This document shows positions 25,295-33,901 of a stretch of 37,904 nucleotides of DNA, in pieces; position 1 is the first letter of the stretch; each line of letters opens with the position of its first letter. The notes under the pieces were generated by a model. The model did no database searches. It was not told where the DNA came from and was given only the letters and a program-made list of their open reading frames with translations. A program made the translations under genes and the position numbers. This stretch comes from an uncultured Bacteroidota bacterium (GTDB lineage: Bacteria; Bacteroidota; Bacteroidia; Bacteroidales; WCHB1-69): assembly GCA_902770735.1 (NCBI GenBank), contig CACXUB010000022.1, positions 1-37,904 on the forward strand, in the 5' to 3' direction.

Positions 25295-25720
25295 TCAGAT
25301 GTTAATTTTATCGATTCTTCTTTGGTGTCTTCCTCCCTCGAACTCAGCTTCGAAAAAGGCGGTAAGGGTGGCTATGGCCACATCGGAAGGGATGAAGCGG
25401 GCAGGCAGCACGATGATATTGGCGTTGTTGTGCTGTTTGGCAAGGGCGGCTATCTCAGGAGCCCAGCAGAGGGCGGCACGGATGCCGGCGTGTTTGTTGG
25501 CCGTGATGGCCATGCCGTTGCCCGTCCCGCAAATCAGGATTCCCAACGACCCTCCATCCTCCAGAACCTTCTGTGCCACAGCGTGCGCAAAATCGGGATA
25601 ATCGACGCTCTCCGTCGTGAATGTTCCCTCGTCCTCAAACTCAAATTTTCCATCGAAGTGTTTCTTTATCAATTCTTTAAGCTCCACTCCGGCATGGTCT
25701 GATCCAATGTGTATCTTCAT
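25295..25720 (-). CDS. rpiB: Ribose-5-phosphate isomerase B
   Basis: It interconverts ribose 5-phosphate and ribulose 5-phosphate in the pentose phosphate pathway. The 141-residue RpiB/LacAB fold protein shows IGSDHAGVELK at residues 5-15, YPDFAHAVA, and the active-site loop GILICGTGNGMAITANKHAGIRAALC (Cys base and phosphate loop). It is the first gene of the minus-strand operon that runs to mnmG. Confidence 0.96.
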   Translation of the reverse strand: MKIHIGSDHAGVELKELIKKHFDGKFEFEDEGTFTTESVDYPDFAHAVAQKVLEDGGSLGILICGTGNGMAITANKHAGIRAALCWAPEIAALAKQHNNANIIVLPARFIPSDVAIATLTAFFEAEFEGGRHQRRIDKINI

Positions 25721-25745
25721 ATCTTCCTATTATCTTTAATGGCGG

Positions 25746-25753
25746 CAAAAATA
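25746..25753 (-). promoter_or_regulatory. Candidate -7 box for the rpiB-mnmG operon
   Basis: Minus-strand TATTTTTG (TAnnTTTG), 25 bases before the rpiB ATG at 25720. It is the only good promoter match seen upstream of the seven-gene run. Confidence 0.5.
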
Positions 25754-26276
25754 CAAAAAAGATAAATGTAGGGAATCACTTCCCGACTCATTTTTTTCCC
25801 GACTATTCTATCTTTAAAGATTTAAAATTTTAAATCCCTATGATAATTATCGGTGTTCATTTGTTGAAACAAAAATCCAGAAAAATTTGGAAAAATGACT
25901 TATTAAAAGTAATAAACAATGAAATGTGGATAATGTTAATTGTAACTTTCAGATTTCAAGGAGGGATATACAACCGACATTTTCTTTCTATTTTTTTTTA
26001 GTGGATAAAATTCATCATTTGGAATGCGTGAAAAAGTTCATATTTGGTGTTGAAAAAAGGGTTATTTTGTGCAGTTTTTATTTCTTCAATTTTTATGCAC
26101 CAAGTTTTCAAATCGTAACTCGCATTATTTGGATAAATACCCGTTTTATAAACAATAGAATGTTGGTAACCTTGTAATTTTCTCATACTCATTTTTTTGT
26201 TGATATCATTGAAAAACTCCCTATTTTAGGCTGTTTTCACACAATCATCTGCATATAAAAGGGTTACGGAAAAAAA
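25754..26276. other. AT-rich intergenic region with palindromes, no convincing gene
   Basis: About 520 bases between rpiB and metG hold only weak short frames. Visible elements are a GGGAA/TTCCC hairpin (25771-25784) with a T run at 25791-25797, and the palindromes TCTTTAAAGA (25811-25820) and ATTTAAAATTTTAAAT (25820-25835). A short minus-strand frame (25998-26192) has no recognisable domain. The region could hold a small RNA or mobile-element scar, but nothing proves it. Confidence 0.5.
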
Positions 26277-26305
26277 CGTAGAGACGCAAAATTTGCGTCT
26301 CTACG
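26277..26305 (-). terminator. Strong terminator for metG
   Basis: A perfect inverted repeat of 14 bases per arm around a single centre base (CGTAGAGACGCAAA with TTTGCGTCTCTACG). On the minus strand it is followed by TTTTTT, a classical rho-independent terminator 22 bases after the metG stop. It shares GAGACGC/GCGTCTC arms with the terminator at 6748. Confidence 0.88.
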
Positions 26306-26327
26306 GCATGCATATATTCTATTGAAA

Positions 26328-28376
26328 TTATTTCACCGTGCTACCCTCTTTCACCTTTTTTTGCGGTTGCATGACGGAAAGGGAGCCGTCGGCGTTCTCG
26401 GCCATGAGCACCATGCCGTGGGAATCCACGCCCTTGATGTTTTTAGGCGCGAGATTGACGAGCATGAGCACTTGTTTTCCAACCAAATCTTCCGGCTGGT
26501 AGTATTCCGCGATGCCGGAAATGATTTCGCGGGTGTCGATGCCGGTGTTCACCTTCAACTTGAGAAGCTTTTTGGTTTTGGCCACCTTCTCTGCCGCCAA
26601 AACCGTGACCACGCGGAGATCCATCTTTTGGAAATCGTCGAAGGAGACATCTTCCTTGGCAGGGATGACATCGGCGTTAGCAGCCTCGTTGGCCTTCTTG
26701 GTGTCCTCCAGTTTTTGCACCTGTCTTGCGATGACGTCGTCCTCGATCTTTTCGAACAGATATTCGGCGGGATTGAGTTGGCTGCCGGATTTGAGAAGAT
26801 CATGCTTTCCGCCGTCTTTCCAATTTTTATTGTCTAAATTCAGTATTTTTTGAAGTTTTTTGGCTGTAAAAGGCAGGAAAGGTTCGCACAAAATGGACAA
26901 TGAAGCGCAAATTTGCAGAGAAACGTGCAAGATGGTTTTCACGTACTCCGGATTCTCCTTTTGTTTTTTCCAAGGTTCGGTGTCGGTGAGGTATTTGTTA
27001 CCGAGCCGCGCCAGGTTCATCAATTCGGCTTGCGCTTCGCGGAACTTGTAATGTTCGATGCACTCCCCTATCCTGTTCGGAAATTCGGCCATCTTTTCGA
27101 TGATTTCTTTTTCGTAATCGGTGAGTTCACCGCACTCGGGGATGATTCCGCCGTAGTATTTGTGCGACAAAACCACGGTTCTGTTCACGAAGTTGCCGAA
27201 GATGGCGAGCAATTCGTTGTTGTTTTTCGCTTGGAAATCGGCCCAAGTGAAGTCGGCATCCTTGGTTTCCGGCGCGATAGAAGTCAACGTATAACGCAGA
27301 ACGTCCTGTCTTCCAGGGAAATCCTCGATATATTCGTGTGCCCACACGGCCCAGTTCCGGGAAGTGGAAATTTTGTCGCCTTCGAGGTTCAAAAATTCGT
27401 TGGCGGGGACGTTGGTAGGCAAGATGTAGTCGCCGTGCGCTTTCAACATGCACGGGAAGATGATGCAGTGGAAGACGATGTTGTCTTTTCCGATGAAATG
27501 CACGAGTTTTGAACTTTCGTCCTGCCACCACGGCTTCCAATCGGTGTTATGTTCTTTTGCCCATTCTTTAGTGGCTGATATATAGCCGATTGGGGCGTCG
27601 AACCAGACGTAAAGGACTTTGCCTTCGGCTTCTTGCAACGGCACTTTCACGCCCCAGGAGAGGTCGCGGGTGACGGCGCGGGGCTGCAGTCCCTGTTCAA
27701 TCCACGACTTGCATTGTCCGTAAACCGTCGGGCGCCAGTCGGCCTTGTGTCCTTGCAAGATCCATTCTCTCAACCATGCATCATACTCATTCAGAGGAAG
27801 ATACCAGTGTTTTGTTTCTTTCAACACGGGGGTGTTGCCGCTGAGAGCTGATTTAGGATTGATGAGATCGGTCGCGCTGAGTGAAGTTCCGCAAGCCTCG
27901 CATTGGTCGCCGTAAGCGTGTTCGTTGTTGCAGTGCGGGCAGGTGCCGGTGATGTAGCGGTCAGCGAGGAATTCGTGGGCTTCCTCGTCGTAATATTGTT
28001 TGGAAACTTTCTCAATCAGTTTTCCGTTGTCATACAGGTATTTGAAAAATTCCGCCGCCGTTTCGTGATGGGTAGGATTGGAGGTGCGCGAGTAAATATC
28101 GAACGAAATGCCGAGTTCCGCGAACGATTTCTTGATGATTTCGTGGTAGCGATCGACGATGTCCTGCGGAGTCACACCTTCCTTGCGCGCCTTGATGGTG
28201 ATGGGCACGCCGTGTTCGTCGGAACCGCCGATGAAAAGCACCTCTTTGCCATTGTTGCGGAGATAGCGCACGTAGATGTCGGCGGGCACATACACGCCGG
28301 CGAGGTGACCGATATGGACAGGGCCGTTGGCGTATGGCAGGGCGGATGTAATTGTGTAGCGTTTTATATCTTTCAT
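26328..28376 (-). CDS. metG: Methionyl-tRNA synthetase
   Basis: Class I synthetase charging tRNA-Met. The 682 residues include the HIGH motif ([15 protein letters not shown], about residue 21), a zinc knuckle with [17 protein letters not shown], and a KMSKS-type loop [11 protein letters not shown] fused C-terminal EMAPII/Trbp111-like tRNA-binding domain (about 575-682; [19 protein letters not shown]) is present. The length matches the dimeric bacterial form with this extra domain. Confidence 0.98.
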   Translation of the reverse strand: MKDIKRYTITSALPYANGPVHIGHLAGVYVPADIYVRYLRNNGKEVLFIGGSDEHGVPITIKARKEGVTPQDIVDRYHEIIKKSFAELGISFDIYSRTSNPTHHETAAEFFKYLYDNGKLIEKVSKQYYDEEAHEFLADRYITGTCPHCNNEHAYGDQCEACGTSLSATDLINPKSALSGNTPVLKETKHWYLPLNEYDAWLREWILQGHKADWRPTVYGQCKSWIEQGLQPRAVTRDLSWGVKVPLQEAEGKVLYVWFDAPIGYISATKEWAKEHNTDWKPWWQDESSKLVHFIGKDNIVFHCIIFPCMLKAHGDYILPTNVPANEFLNLEGDKISTSRNWAVWAHEYIEDFPGRQDVLRYTLTSIAPETKDADFTWADFQAKNNNELLAIFGNFVNRTVVLSHKYYGGIIPECGELTDYEKEIIEKMAEFPNRIGECIEHYKFREAQAELMNLARLGNKYLTDTEPWKKQKENPEYVKTILHVSLQICASLSILCEPFLPFTAKKLQKILNLDNKNWKDGGKHDLLKSGSQLNPAEYLFEKIEDDVIARQVQKLEDTKKANEAANADVIPAKEDVSFDDFQKMDLRVVTVLAAEKVAKTKKLLKLKVNTGIDTREIISGIAEYYQPEDLVGKQVLMLVNLAPKNIKGVDSHGMVLMAENADGSLSVMQPQKKVKEGSTVK

Positions 28377-28433
28377 ATTATCAATGATTTAGTTATTATT
28401 TTATTCCTTATTTTTTTCCAATGACCAAAACGG

Positions 28434-28441
28434 CAAAGGTA
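28434..28441 (-). promoter_or_regulatory. Candidate promoter for metG
   Basis: Minus-strand TACCTTTG fits TAnnTTTG exactly, 57 bases before the metG ATG at 28376. A TTG lies 23 bases upstream (28465-28467). Confidence 0.55.
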
Positions 28442-28579
28442 CATAAAATACAAATATGTACGGACAACCGTTTTTCATCTTTCGGAAAATGCCGAGTCGT
28501 GATTATACATATTGATTTATTTACATTGTTGTGTTTATAAATTGTTTGAAATGATATAGATAAAAAAGTTAATAAAATC

Positions 28580-28587
28580 TAATTTTG
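28580..28587 (+). promoter_or_regulatory. Candidate -7 box for the outer-membrane protein gene
   Basis: TAATTTTG matches TAnnTTTG, 28 bases before ATG 28616. The gene is divergent from metG. Confidence 0.55.
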
Positions 28588-28615
28588 CGATTTCAAAACT
28601 TAAAATTATAATAGT

Positions 28616-29113
28616 ATGAAAAAGATTTTCACCACTTTGTTCATTATGTTCGCGATAGTGAGCATAAGTTTTGCCCAACCCCGTGCTATCGGTGGTCGTG
28701 TGGGCTACAATTTGGAATTCTCTTATCAACATGGAATCGGCGACGGTTTCATGGTGGAACTTGACGCTGGTGCCACCAATGTTTGGAATGGCTGGGCATA
28801 CGCTGATGTGAATGCCATGTTTGACTGGGTGTTCAATATTGGAGGCAGCGGCTGGAATTGGTATGTGGGTCCTGGTGTGGGCGTCGGTTTCGCATTCGGT
28901 AAATGGTGGCATGACTATAATTACATGCCGTTCCGTTTGAATGTAGGTGCCCAAATCGGTATCGAATACCAGTTTGACATTCCCTTGAACCTCAGCCTGG
29001 ACTGGCGTCCAATGGTGAACGTTCTCGGTTTCCTGCCGCGTGAACACGGTGTGGTTTACCCGTTATACTACAACTTCGCCGGTGTTGCACTGGGCGTGCG
29101 TTACAGATTCTAA
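28616..29113 (+). CDS. Small outer-membrane beta-barrel protein
   Basis: The 165-residue protein has a signal peptide (1-20, ending SISFAQ). Alternating hydrophobic strands rich in Gly, Trp, Tyr and Phe follow (GGRVGYNLEF, WYVGPGVGVGFAFGKW, LNVGAQIGIEYQF), and the C-terminal residue is Phe (GVRYRF), the classic barrel-insertion signal. Size and strand count suggest an 8-stranded OmpA/OmpX-like barrel without a peptidoglycan-binding domain. The specific role is unknown. Its terminator overlaps the promoter of uvrB. Confidence 0.8.
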   Translation: MKKIFTTLFIMFAIVSISFAQPRAIGGRVGYNLEFSYQHGIGDGFMVELDAGATNVWNGWAYADVNAMFDWVFNIGGSGWNWYVGPGVGVGFAFGKWWHDYNYMPFRLNVGAQIGIEYQFDIPLNLSLDWRPMVNVLGFLPREHGVVYPLYYNFAGVALGVRYRF

Positions 29114-29133
29114 CGAGAATAGAATCCCTTTTG

Positions 29134-29167
29134 AAAACGTCGATTATTGTTAGTCGGCGTTTTTTTT
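29134..29167 (+). terminator. Terminator of the barrel protein gene
   Basis: A 12-bp stem with two G-T pairs (AAAACGTCGATT 29134-29145 with AGTCGGCGTTTT 29152-29163) and a 6-base loop, followed by more Ts, 20 bases after the stop at 29113. Confidence 0.8.
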
Positions 29168-29176
29168 GTATTTTTG
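29147..29176 (+). promoter_or_regulatory. uvrB promoter (TTG-N19-TAnnTTTG)
   Basis: A -33 TTG (29147-29149) and -7 TATTTTTG (29169-29176) separated by 19 bases fit the Bacteroidota consensus. The -33 element lies in the loop of the upstream terminator. The uvrB ATG is only 7 bases after the box, so the transcript would be leaderless or nearly so. Confidence 0.65.
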
Positions 29177-29183
29177 CGCCGCT

Positions 29184-31208
29184 ATGGATTTCAAATTAGT
29201 ATCATCATATCAGCCTTCAGGAGACCAGCCGGAAGCCATCAAAAAGTTGGTGGAAGGGTTGAACAACGGCGAGAAAGCGCAGACTTTGCTCGGCGTGACC
29301 GGTTCTGGCAAGACATTCACCATCGCCAACGTGCTGAACCAAGTGAACCGGCCCGCACTCGTGTTGAGCCACAACAAGACGCTCGCCGCGCAGCTCTACA
29401 GCGAGTTCAAGCAGTTTTTCCCAGAAAACGCTGTGGAATATTACGTTTCCTACTACGACTATTACCAACCCGAGGCTTATATCCCGACTACGAACACGTA
29501 TATTGAGAAGGATCTTTCCATCAATGATGAGATCGAGAAGTTGCGGCTCCACACTACAGCGGCGTTGATGTCGGGACGACGGGATGTGATTGTAGTGGCT
29601 TCAGTATCATGTATTTACGGTATTGGAAATCCAGACGATTTCGCCAAGAATGTCATTCATTTGGCAACGGGAATGCAGATTGACCGCAATGCGCTGCTGC
29701 TGAAGTTCGTGGCCAGTCTCTATTCGCGCACCGAACTCGACCTGCAGCCCGGACAGTTCCGTGTCAAGGGTGACACGGTGGATATTTTCCCGCCTTATTC
29801 CGAACATGCCTACCGTATCATTTTCTGGGATGATGAGATTGAGACACTGTCGATTATAGAAGCGGCCACCGGCGGGGTCATCACCAAAGAAGAAAATATT
29901 GTGATTTACCCGGCCAGCCTTTTTGTGACCACGCAGCAGACGATGAACGACGCCATCAACCAGATTGTGTTGGACTTGGGTGAGCAGCGCGACTATCTGA
30001 AATCCATTGGCAAACATCTGGAAGCCAAGCGTTTGGAAGACCGAGTGACGTACGATGTGGAGATGATGAAGGAGTTGGGCTACTGTTCTGGAATTGAGAA
30101 CTATTCGCGTTATTTCGACAAGCGCGAGCCGGGAATGCGTCCGTTCTGCATCCTCGACTTTTTCCCCGACGATTTCGTGCTGGTGATTGACGAGAGTCAC
30201 GTCACGGTGCCGCAGATCGGGGCCATGTACGGCGGCGACCGTTCCCGCAAGATCAACCTCGTGGAGTACGGTTTCCGGTTGCCAGCGGCTTTGGATAACC
30301 GTCCGCTGAAGTTCGACGAGTTCGAGGCGTTGGTGGGGCAGACCATCTACATGAGCGCGACGCCCGCGGACTACGAATTGGAGCAGTCGGGTGGGGTAGT
30401 GGTCGAGCAGGTGGTGCGGCCCACGGGACTGTTGGATCCGCCCATCGAGGTGCGTCCCGCCACCAACCAGGTCGATGATCTGCTCAACGAGATTGAGGAC
30501 ACGGTGGATAAGGGCGAGCGCGTCTTGGTGACCACGCTGACCAAGCGCATGGCCGAAGAGCTGAACACGTACCTCATAAATATCGGAGTAAGAGCTTGTT
30601 ACATCCATTCCGACGTAGAGACGCTGGATAGGGTAGAGATCTTGCAAAACTTGCGCGCCGGTGCCATCGACGTGTTGGTGGGCGTGAACCTGTTGCGTGA
30701 GGGTTTGGATTTGCCGGAGGTCTCCTTGGTGGCCATCATGGATGCCGACAAGGAGGGTTTCCTGCGCAACGTGCGTTCGCTCACGCAGACGGCCGGCCGC
30801 GCCGCGCGCCACGTGAACGGGCGGGTGATCTTCTACGCCAACAAAATCACCAAATCGATGCAGGCGACCATTGACGAAACCAACAGACGACGTTCCAAGC
30901 AGATAGCTTACAATGAGTTACATCACATCGTGCCGAAAGGTGTGGTGAAATCGGAGGAGATGCTGCTCACGGGAATGTCGAGCGACAACGGCAAACAAAA
31001 TAAAAAGGGGGTGCAGTACGTTCAAAAGGAGAAGAAGCAGTCGGTGGCGGCGGAGGATCTGGCGATGTACAACATGGAGCAGTTGGAGAAGAAGAAAAAG
31101 CAGTACCGCAAGGAGATGGAGAAGGCGGTGAAGGAGCTGGATTTCGAGAAAGCCGCCGAATATCGCGACGCGATTGTGGCGATAGAGAATCGTATTCGGG
31201 AGTATTGA
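29184..31208 (+). CDS. uvrB: UvrABC excinuclease subunit B
   Basis: Damage-verifying helicase-like subunit of nucleotide excision repair. The 674 residues contain Walker A GVTGSGKT, the beta-hairpin YYVSYYDYYQPEAYIP, SVSCIYGIGNP, DESHVTVPQIGAMY, helicase motifs V-VI (GVNLLREGLDLPEVSLVAI, QTAGRAARHVNG) and a C-terminal UVR coiled coil that binds UvrC. ATG 29184 (MDFKLVSSYQPSGDQ) is the conserved start; a TTG at 29166 would run through the -7 box. Confidence 0.98.
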   Translation: MDFKLVSSYQPSGDQPEAIKKLVEGLNNGEKAQTLLGVTGSGKTFTIANVLNQVNRPALVLSHNKTLAAQLYSEFKQFFPENAVEYYVSYYDYYQPEAYIPTTNTYIEKDLSINDEIEKLRLHTTAALMSGRRDVIVVASVSCIYGIGNPDDFAKNVIHLATGMQIDRNALLLKFVASLYSRTELDLQPGQFRVKGDTVDIFPPYSEHAYRIIFWDDEIETLSIIEAATGGVITKEENIVIYPASLFVTTQQTMNDAINQIVLDLGEQRDYLKSIGKHLEAKRLEDRVTYDVEMMKELGYCSGIENYSRYFDKREPGMRPFCILDFFPDDFVLVIDESHVTVPQIGAMYGGDRSRKINLVEYGFRLPAALDNRPLKFDEFEALVGQTIYMSATPADYELEQSGGVVVEQVVRPTGLLDPPIEVRPATNQVDDLLNEIEDTVDKGERVLVTTLTKRMAEELNTYLINIGVRACYIHSDVETLDRVEILQNLRAGAIDVLVGVNLLREGLDLPEVSLVAIMDADKEGFLRNVRSLTQTAGRAARHVNGRVIFYANKITKSMQATIDETNRRRSKQIAYNELHHIVPKGVVKSEEMLLTGMSSDNGKQNKKGVQYVQKEKKQSVAAEDLAMYNMEQLEKKKKQYRKEMEKAVKELDFEKAAEYRDAIVAIENRIREY

Positions 31209-31210
31209 GT

Positions 31211-31352
31211 AATTGCGAAAAGTTGCGAAAATAACGAAAAATTGCGAAAACAATATAGAAAGAGGATTAAATTGTCAATATTCTTTGATAAAATAACTTA
31301 TAGGAATGAAATTTTAGCATCATTTCGCCGTTTTCGTCTTTTTTCGCAACTT
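31211..31352. repeat. GCGAAAA short-repeat array with an inverted copy
   Basis: After uvrB, units of TTGCGAAAA type repeat four times (31211-31250, one degenerate). A near-perfect inverted copy of the 31220-31240 segment (AAGTTGCGAAAATAACGAAAA) lies at 31331-31352, about 90 bases away. This could be a remnant of a small palindromic element. No coding frame was found between the arms. Confidence 0.5.
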
Positions 31353-31434
31353 AAATATACTAATCGCAATCAATATTAAACTTTTTGATATTAAAATAGT
31401 TATTCCCTTTGATTCACCAAAAAATAGAATAAAA

Positions 31435-31896
31435 ATGAGAAACCTTTTGAGAAGATTCGGATTGATCGTGTTGTTTGCCGGCCTTTTCGGCGGTGCTTTC
31501 GCCCAGTCCGCCGACATGGACAAACTGTTCAGCAAGTATGACAATAAACGCCATTTCGAGAAGTTCGAATACGGCGATCAGAAGCCTGTGTGGCTGAATT
31601 TGATTGCGCATAACGCCTCTTTCGTGAAAATCCTTTCTTGCGATTCCAAACCTAATTCCCGCAAATACAAGAAGTTCAACCAGGACATCCGCAAGTCCAT
31701 GGAGAACTTCAACATTGTCTTCGAACTCAACGAATCGGACTATGTACTGAAGGTTTGCGCCTCGGAAAAAGACGAGCGAGGATGCTCTAACTTTGTGGTT
31801 GTCACTCGGTTAGGCGACAAAGAGCGGGTAATTTGGCTGTATGGGAAGACCAATCTGAAGAAATTTATTGATTACGTTAGGGATGCGTTGATGTAA
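31435..31896 (+). CDS. Exported protein of unknown function (DUF4252-like size and layout)
   Basis: The 153-residue protein has a signal peptide (1-24, ending GGAFAQ). The mature part of about 130 residues is soluble and mixed alpha/beta, with paired Cys (C in ILSCDSK, and CASEKDERGCS). The MDKLFSKYDNK opening and size resemble small DUF4252-like exported proteins of Bacteroidota, but the resemblance is weak and I do not assign the family. No lipobox is present. It ends in a terminator shared with hutI and appears monocistronic. Confidence 0.7.
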   Translation: MRNLLRRFGLIVLFAGLFGGAFAQSADMDKLFSKYDNKRHFEKFEYGDQKPVWLNLIAHNASFVKILSCDSKPNSRKYKKFNQDIRKSMENFNIVFELNESDYVLKVCASEKDERGCSNFVVVTRLGDKERVIWLYGKTNLKKFIDYVRDALM

Positions 31897-31927
31897 AAAA
31901 ATCCCCCTCAAGCGAGGGGGATTTTTT
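31897..31927. terminator. Bidirectional terminator between the exported protein gene and hutI
   Basis: A GC-rich stem (ATCCCCCTC 31901-31909 with GAGGGGGAT 31914-31922) flanked by A and T runs (AAAA and TTTTT) works on both strands. The hutI stop codon (31926-31928) starts at its distal edge. Confidence 0.9.
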
Positions 31928-33179
31928 AATGTCGTTTGCCGTTCAGGAAAATCTGCTCCACCTTGTTCGAACCGAAGGCGTAGTTCATGTAATAGAGCGT
32001 GTCCATCGGCTTGGTGATGAAGAAGTTGGCGATTTTGCCTTTCGTGATGGTGCCCAACTCGCGCCAGACATCCATGGCGTAGGCCGTGTTGATGGTGGTG
32101 GCGTTGACCGTCTCTTCGGGCAGCATCTTGTACATCACGGAACCCATGGCGAAGACTAACTGCATGTTGCCGGACGGACAGGAGCCGGGGTTGAAGTCGG
32201 AGGCCAGCGCGACGGGCAGACCGCCCTCGATCATCTTGCGGATGGGAGCGCACTGCATCCCGAGGAAGAACGCCGCGCCGGGCAGCACCGTGGGCATCGT
32301 CTCGCTCTTGTAGAGTGCCGCAATCTCCTCATCACCCGTGTATTCCAAGTGGTCAACCGACAAAGCGTTATATTTAACGCCGACTTGGATGCCGCCGGAG
32401 CAGGCCATCTCGTTGGCGTGGATTTTCGGCCGCAAACCGTACTTGATGCCCTGCATCAGGATGCGCTCGGTCTGCTCGGTGGTGAAAAAGCCCTTGTCGC
32501 AGAAGACGTCCACGAAGTCGGCGAGCTCCTCGGCCGCCACCATCGGAATCATCTCGTTGATGATGAGATCCACGTAGCCGTCGGGGTTGTCCTTGTAGAG
32601 CAGCGGTACCGCGTGCGCGCCGAGGAAGTTGGCCTTGATGGTGAGCGGGGAGTTCTCTTTCAGCTTGCGGATGACGCGCAGCATCTTGAGTTCGTCCTCG
32701 GTGGTGAGACCGTAGCCGCTCTTGATCTCGCACGCGCCCGTGCCGAAGGAGGCCATCTCCTCCAACCGTTGCCATGCCTGGTCGTAGAGTTCCTCTTCGG
32801 AAGTCTCGTGCAGCCGTTTCGCGGAGTTGAGGATGCCGCCACCGCGTTTGAAGATCTCTTCATAGCTCAAGCCCTTGATTTTGTCGATGTACTCGACCTC
32901 GCGGCTGCCCGCATAAACGATGTGCGTGTGGGAATCGCAGAAAGAGGGGAACACGAACTTGCCCGTGGCGTCGATCTCCTCAATCGGCTCCTTGATTTTC
33001 TTCAGAATGTCGGGGTTGAAGTCCTCCATCTTGCCGAACTCCTTGATTTTGTCGCCCTCGGTGAGGAGGTAGGCGTTGTCGATGACGGGGAGGTTCTGCA
33101 TCTCCTTGCCGGCGCGGAACTTGATGGATTTGGGTTCCGCCTGCACTAATTGCTTTATGTTTTTTACTAAGATTGCCAT
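31926..33179 (-). CDS. hutI: Imidazolonepropionase
   Basis: Amidohydrolase of histidine degradation converting imidazolone-5-propionate to N-formimino-L-glutamate. The 417 residues have the metal site HTH in FCDSHTHIVYAGSRE, EIKSGYGLT, FLGAHAVP, IHANEMACSGG, and DFNPGSCPSGNM. Other hut genes (hutH, hutU, ftcD) are not in the window, so it is separated from the pathway here. It has its own -7 box upstream and a terminator downstream, suggesting a single-gene unit. Confidence 0.97.
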   Translation of the reverse strand: MAILVKNIKQLVQAEPKSIKFRAGKEMQNLPVIDNAYLLTEGDKIKEFGKMEDFNPDILKKIKEPIEEIDATGKFVFPSFCDSHTHIVYAGSREVEYIDKIKGLSYEEIFKRGGGILNSAKRLHETSEEELYDQAWQRLEEMASFGTGACEIKSGYGLTTEDELKMLRVIRKLKENSPLTIKANFLGAHAVPLLYKDNPDGYVDLIINEMIPMVAAEELADFVDVFCDKGFFTTEQTERILMQGIKYGLRPKIHANEMACSGGIQVGVKYNALSVDHLEYTGDEEIAALYKSETMPTVLPGAAFFLGMQCAPIRKMIEGGLPVALASDFNPGSCPSGNMQLVFAMGSVMYKMLPEETVNATTINTAYAMDVWRELGTITKGKIANFFITKPMDTLYYMNYAFGSNKVEQIFLNGKRH

Positions 33180-33205
33180 AGTTGGTAGGTTTTAATTTGA
33201 TGCGG

Positions 33206-33213
33206 CAAAGATA
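33206..33213 (-). promoter_or_regulatory. Candidate -7 box for hutI
   Basis: Minus-strand TATCTTTG matches TAnnTTTG exactly, 26 bases before the hutI ATG at 33179. Confidence 0.55.
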
Positions 33214-33290
33214 GTATTTTTAATGGTTAATGGTTATGGGTTATAGAAGCTGGGTGTTATGGTGATACAAAAATAAAATCAACGTATAGG

Positions 33291-33318
33291 TTGATTATTC
33301 AAAAAAAGTGTATCTTTG
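33291..33318 (+). promoter_or_regulatory. Promoter of the candidate toxin-antitoxin pair
   Basis: TTG (33291-33293), a 17-base spacer and TATCTTTG (33311-33318) fit the Bacteroidota promoter, 24 bases before ATG 33343. No clear operator palindrome for the HTH protein was identified. Confidence 0.6.
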
Positions 33319-33342
33319 CAGCGATTATAAAAATTAAATATT

Positions 33343-33897
33343 ATGATGACTTTTGAAGACATTAAACAAGACGGACATTTATGGGCCGTACATTATGCTG
33401 ACGAGGAGTTGAACGAATTGGATAGGGTTTTCACCCAATGGAATGATGCGGCATGGTTGTTGAACTTCTTCCGTGATAATTTCAATGACCTCGAGTCTTA
33501 TTTCAAAATAACAAAGCTGGACGAGGCAGTCTATGACACGATGGAGGATAGTGATGAGCTGGAATGCCTCATTTTGGATATCAACCCAGAGGCAAACTTA
33601 GACGAGCTCTTTCGCCCGCTTGAAAGTGGCCGTGCTACTGAAATGAAATTGGGAAAAGAAAAGGCTCGATTAAAAGACCGCCCAAACCATGCCAGTTGGT
33701 TGCGCATTTATGCCATAAAACTAAACCCGGGCATATATGTTGTTACCGGTGGTGCTATAAAACTAACCCGCACGATGCAGGAACGAGAGCATACGCTCAA
33801 AGAACTGGTGAAGATGGAGAAGGTGCGGCAATACCTTGTCGCGAACAATGTGATAGATGACGACAGTTTTACAGATTTCATCAAAGAAAAAGGATAA
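33343..33897 (+). CDS. Candidate HigB/RelE-like toxin with long N-terminal extension
   Basis: A 184-residue protein directly before an XRE-type HTH gene, in the toxin-first order of higBA. The C-terminal part (about 110-170) has the pattern of HigB/RelE toxins: WLRIYAIKLNPGIYVVTGGAIKLTRTMQERE followed by a final helix, where basic and Thr residues on the last strands would face RNA. The N-terminal 100 residues are acidic and not typical; usual toxins have about 90-120 residues. The start could be either of two adjacent ATGs (33343 or 33346). Toxin function is inferred from context and strand pattern, not proven. Confidence 0.65.
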   Translation: MMTFEDIKQDGHLWAVHYADEELNELDRVFTQWNDAAWLLNFFRDNFNDLESYFKITKLDEAVYDTMEDSDELECLILDINPEANLDELFRPLESGRATEMKLGKEKARLKDRPNHASWLRIYAIKLNPGIYVVTGGAIKLTRTMQEREHTLKELVKMEKVRQYLVANNVIDDDSFTDFIKEKG

Positions 33898-33901
33898 GAA
33901 A

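Noticed and set aside
25820-25835. ATTTAAAATTTTAAAT palindrome as a regulator site
   Set aside because: A 16-base A/T-only palindrome in AT-rich DNA is likely by chance and no gene is positioned to use it.
25998-26192. Short minus-strand frame with an opening (MRKLQGYQHS) loosely like REP-associated transposases (RAYT)
   Set aside because: Only a few residues match, no His-x-His or catalytic Tyr follows, and the surrounding bases are AT-rich non-coding DNA.
29607-30812. 401-codon minus-strand frame within uvrB
   Set aside because: Antisense shadow; uvrB on the plus strand has all family motifs.
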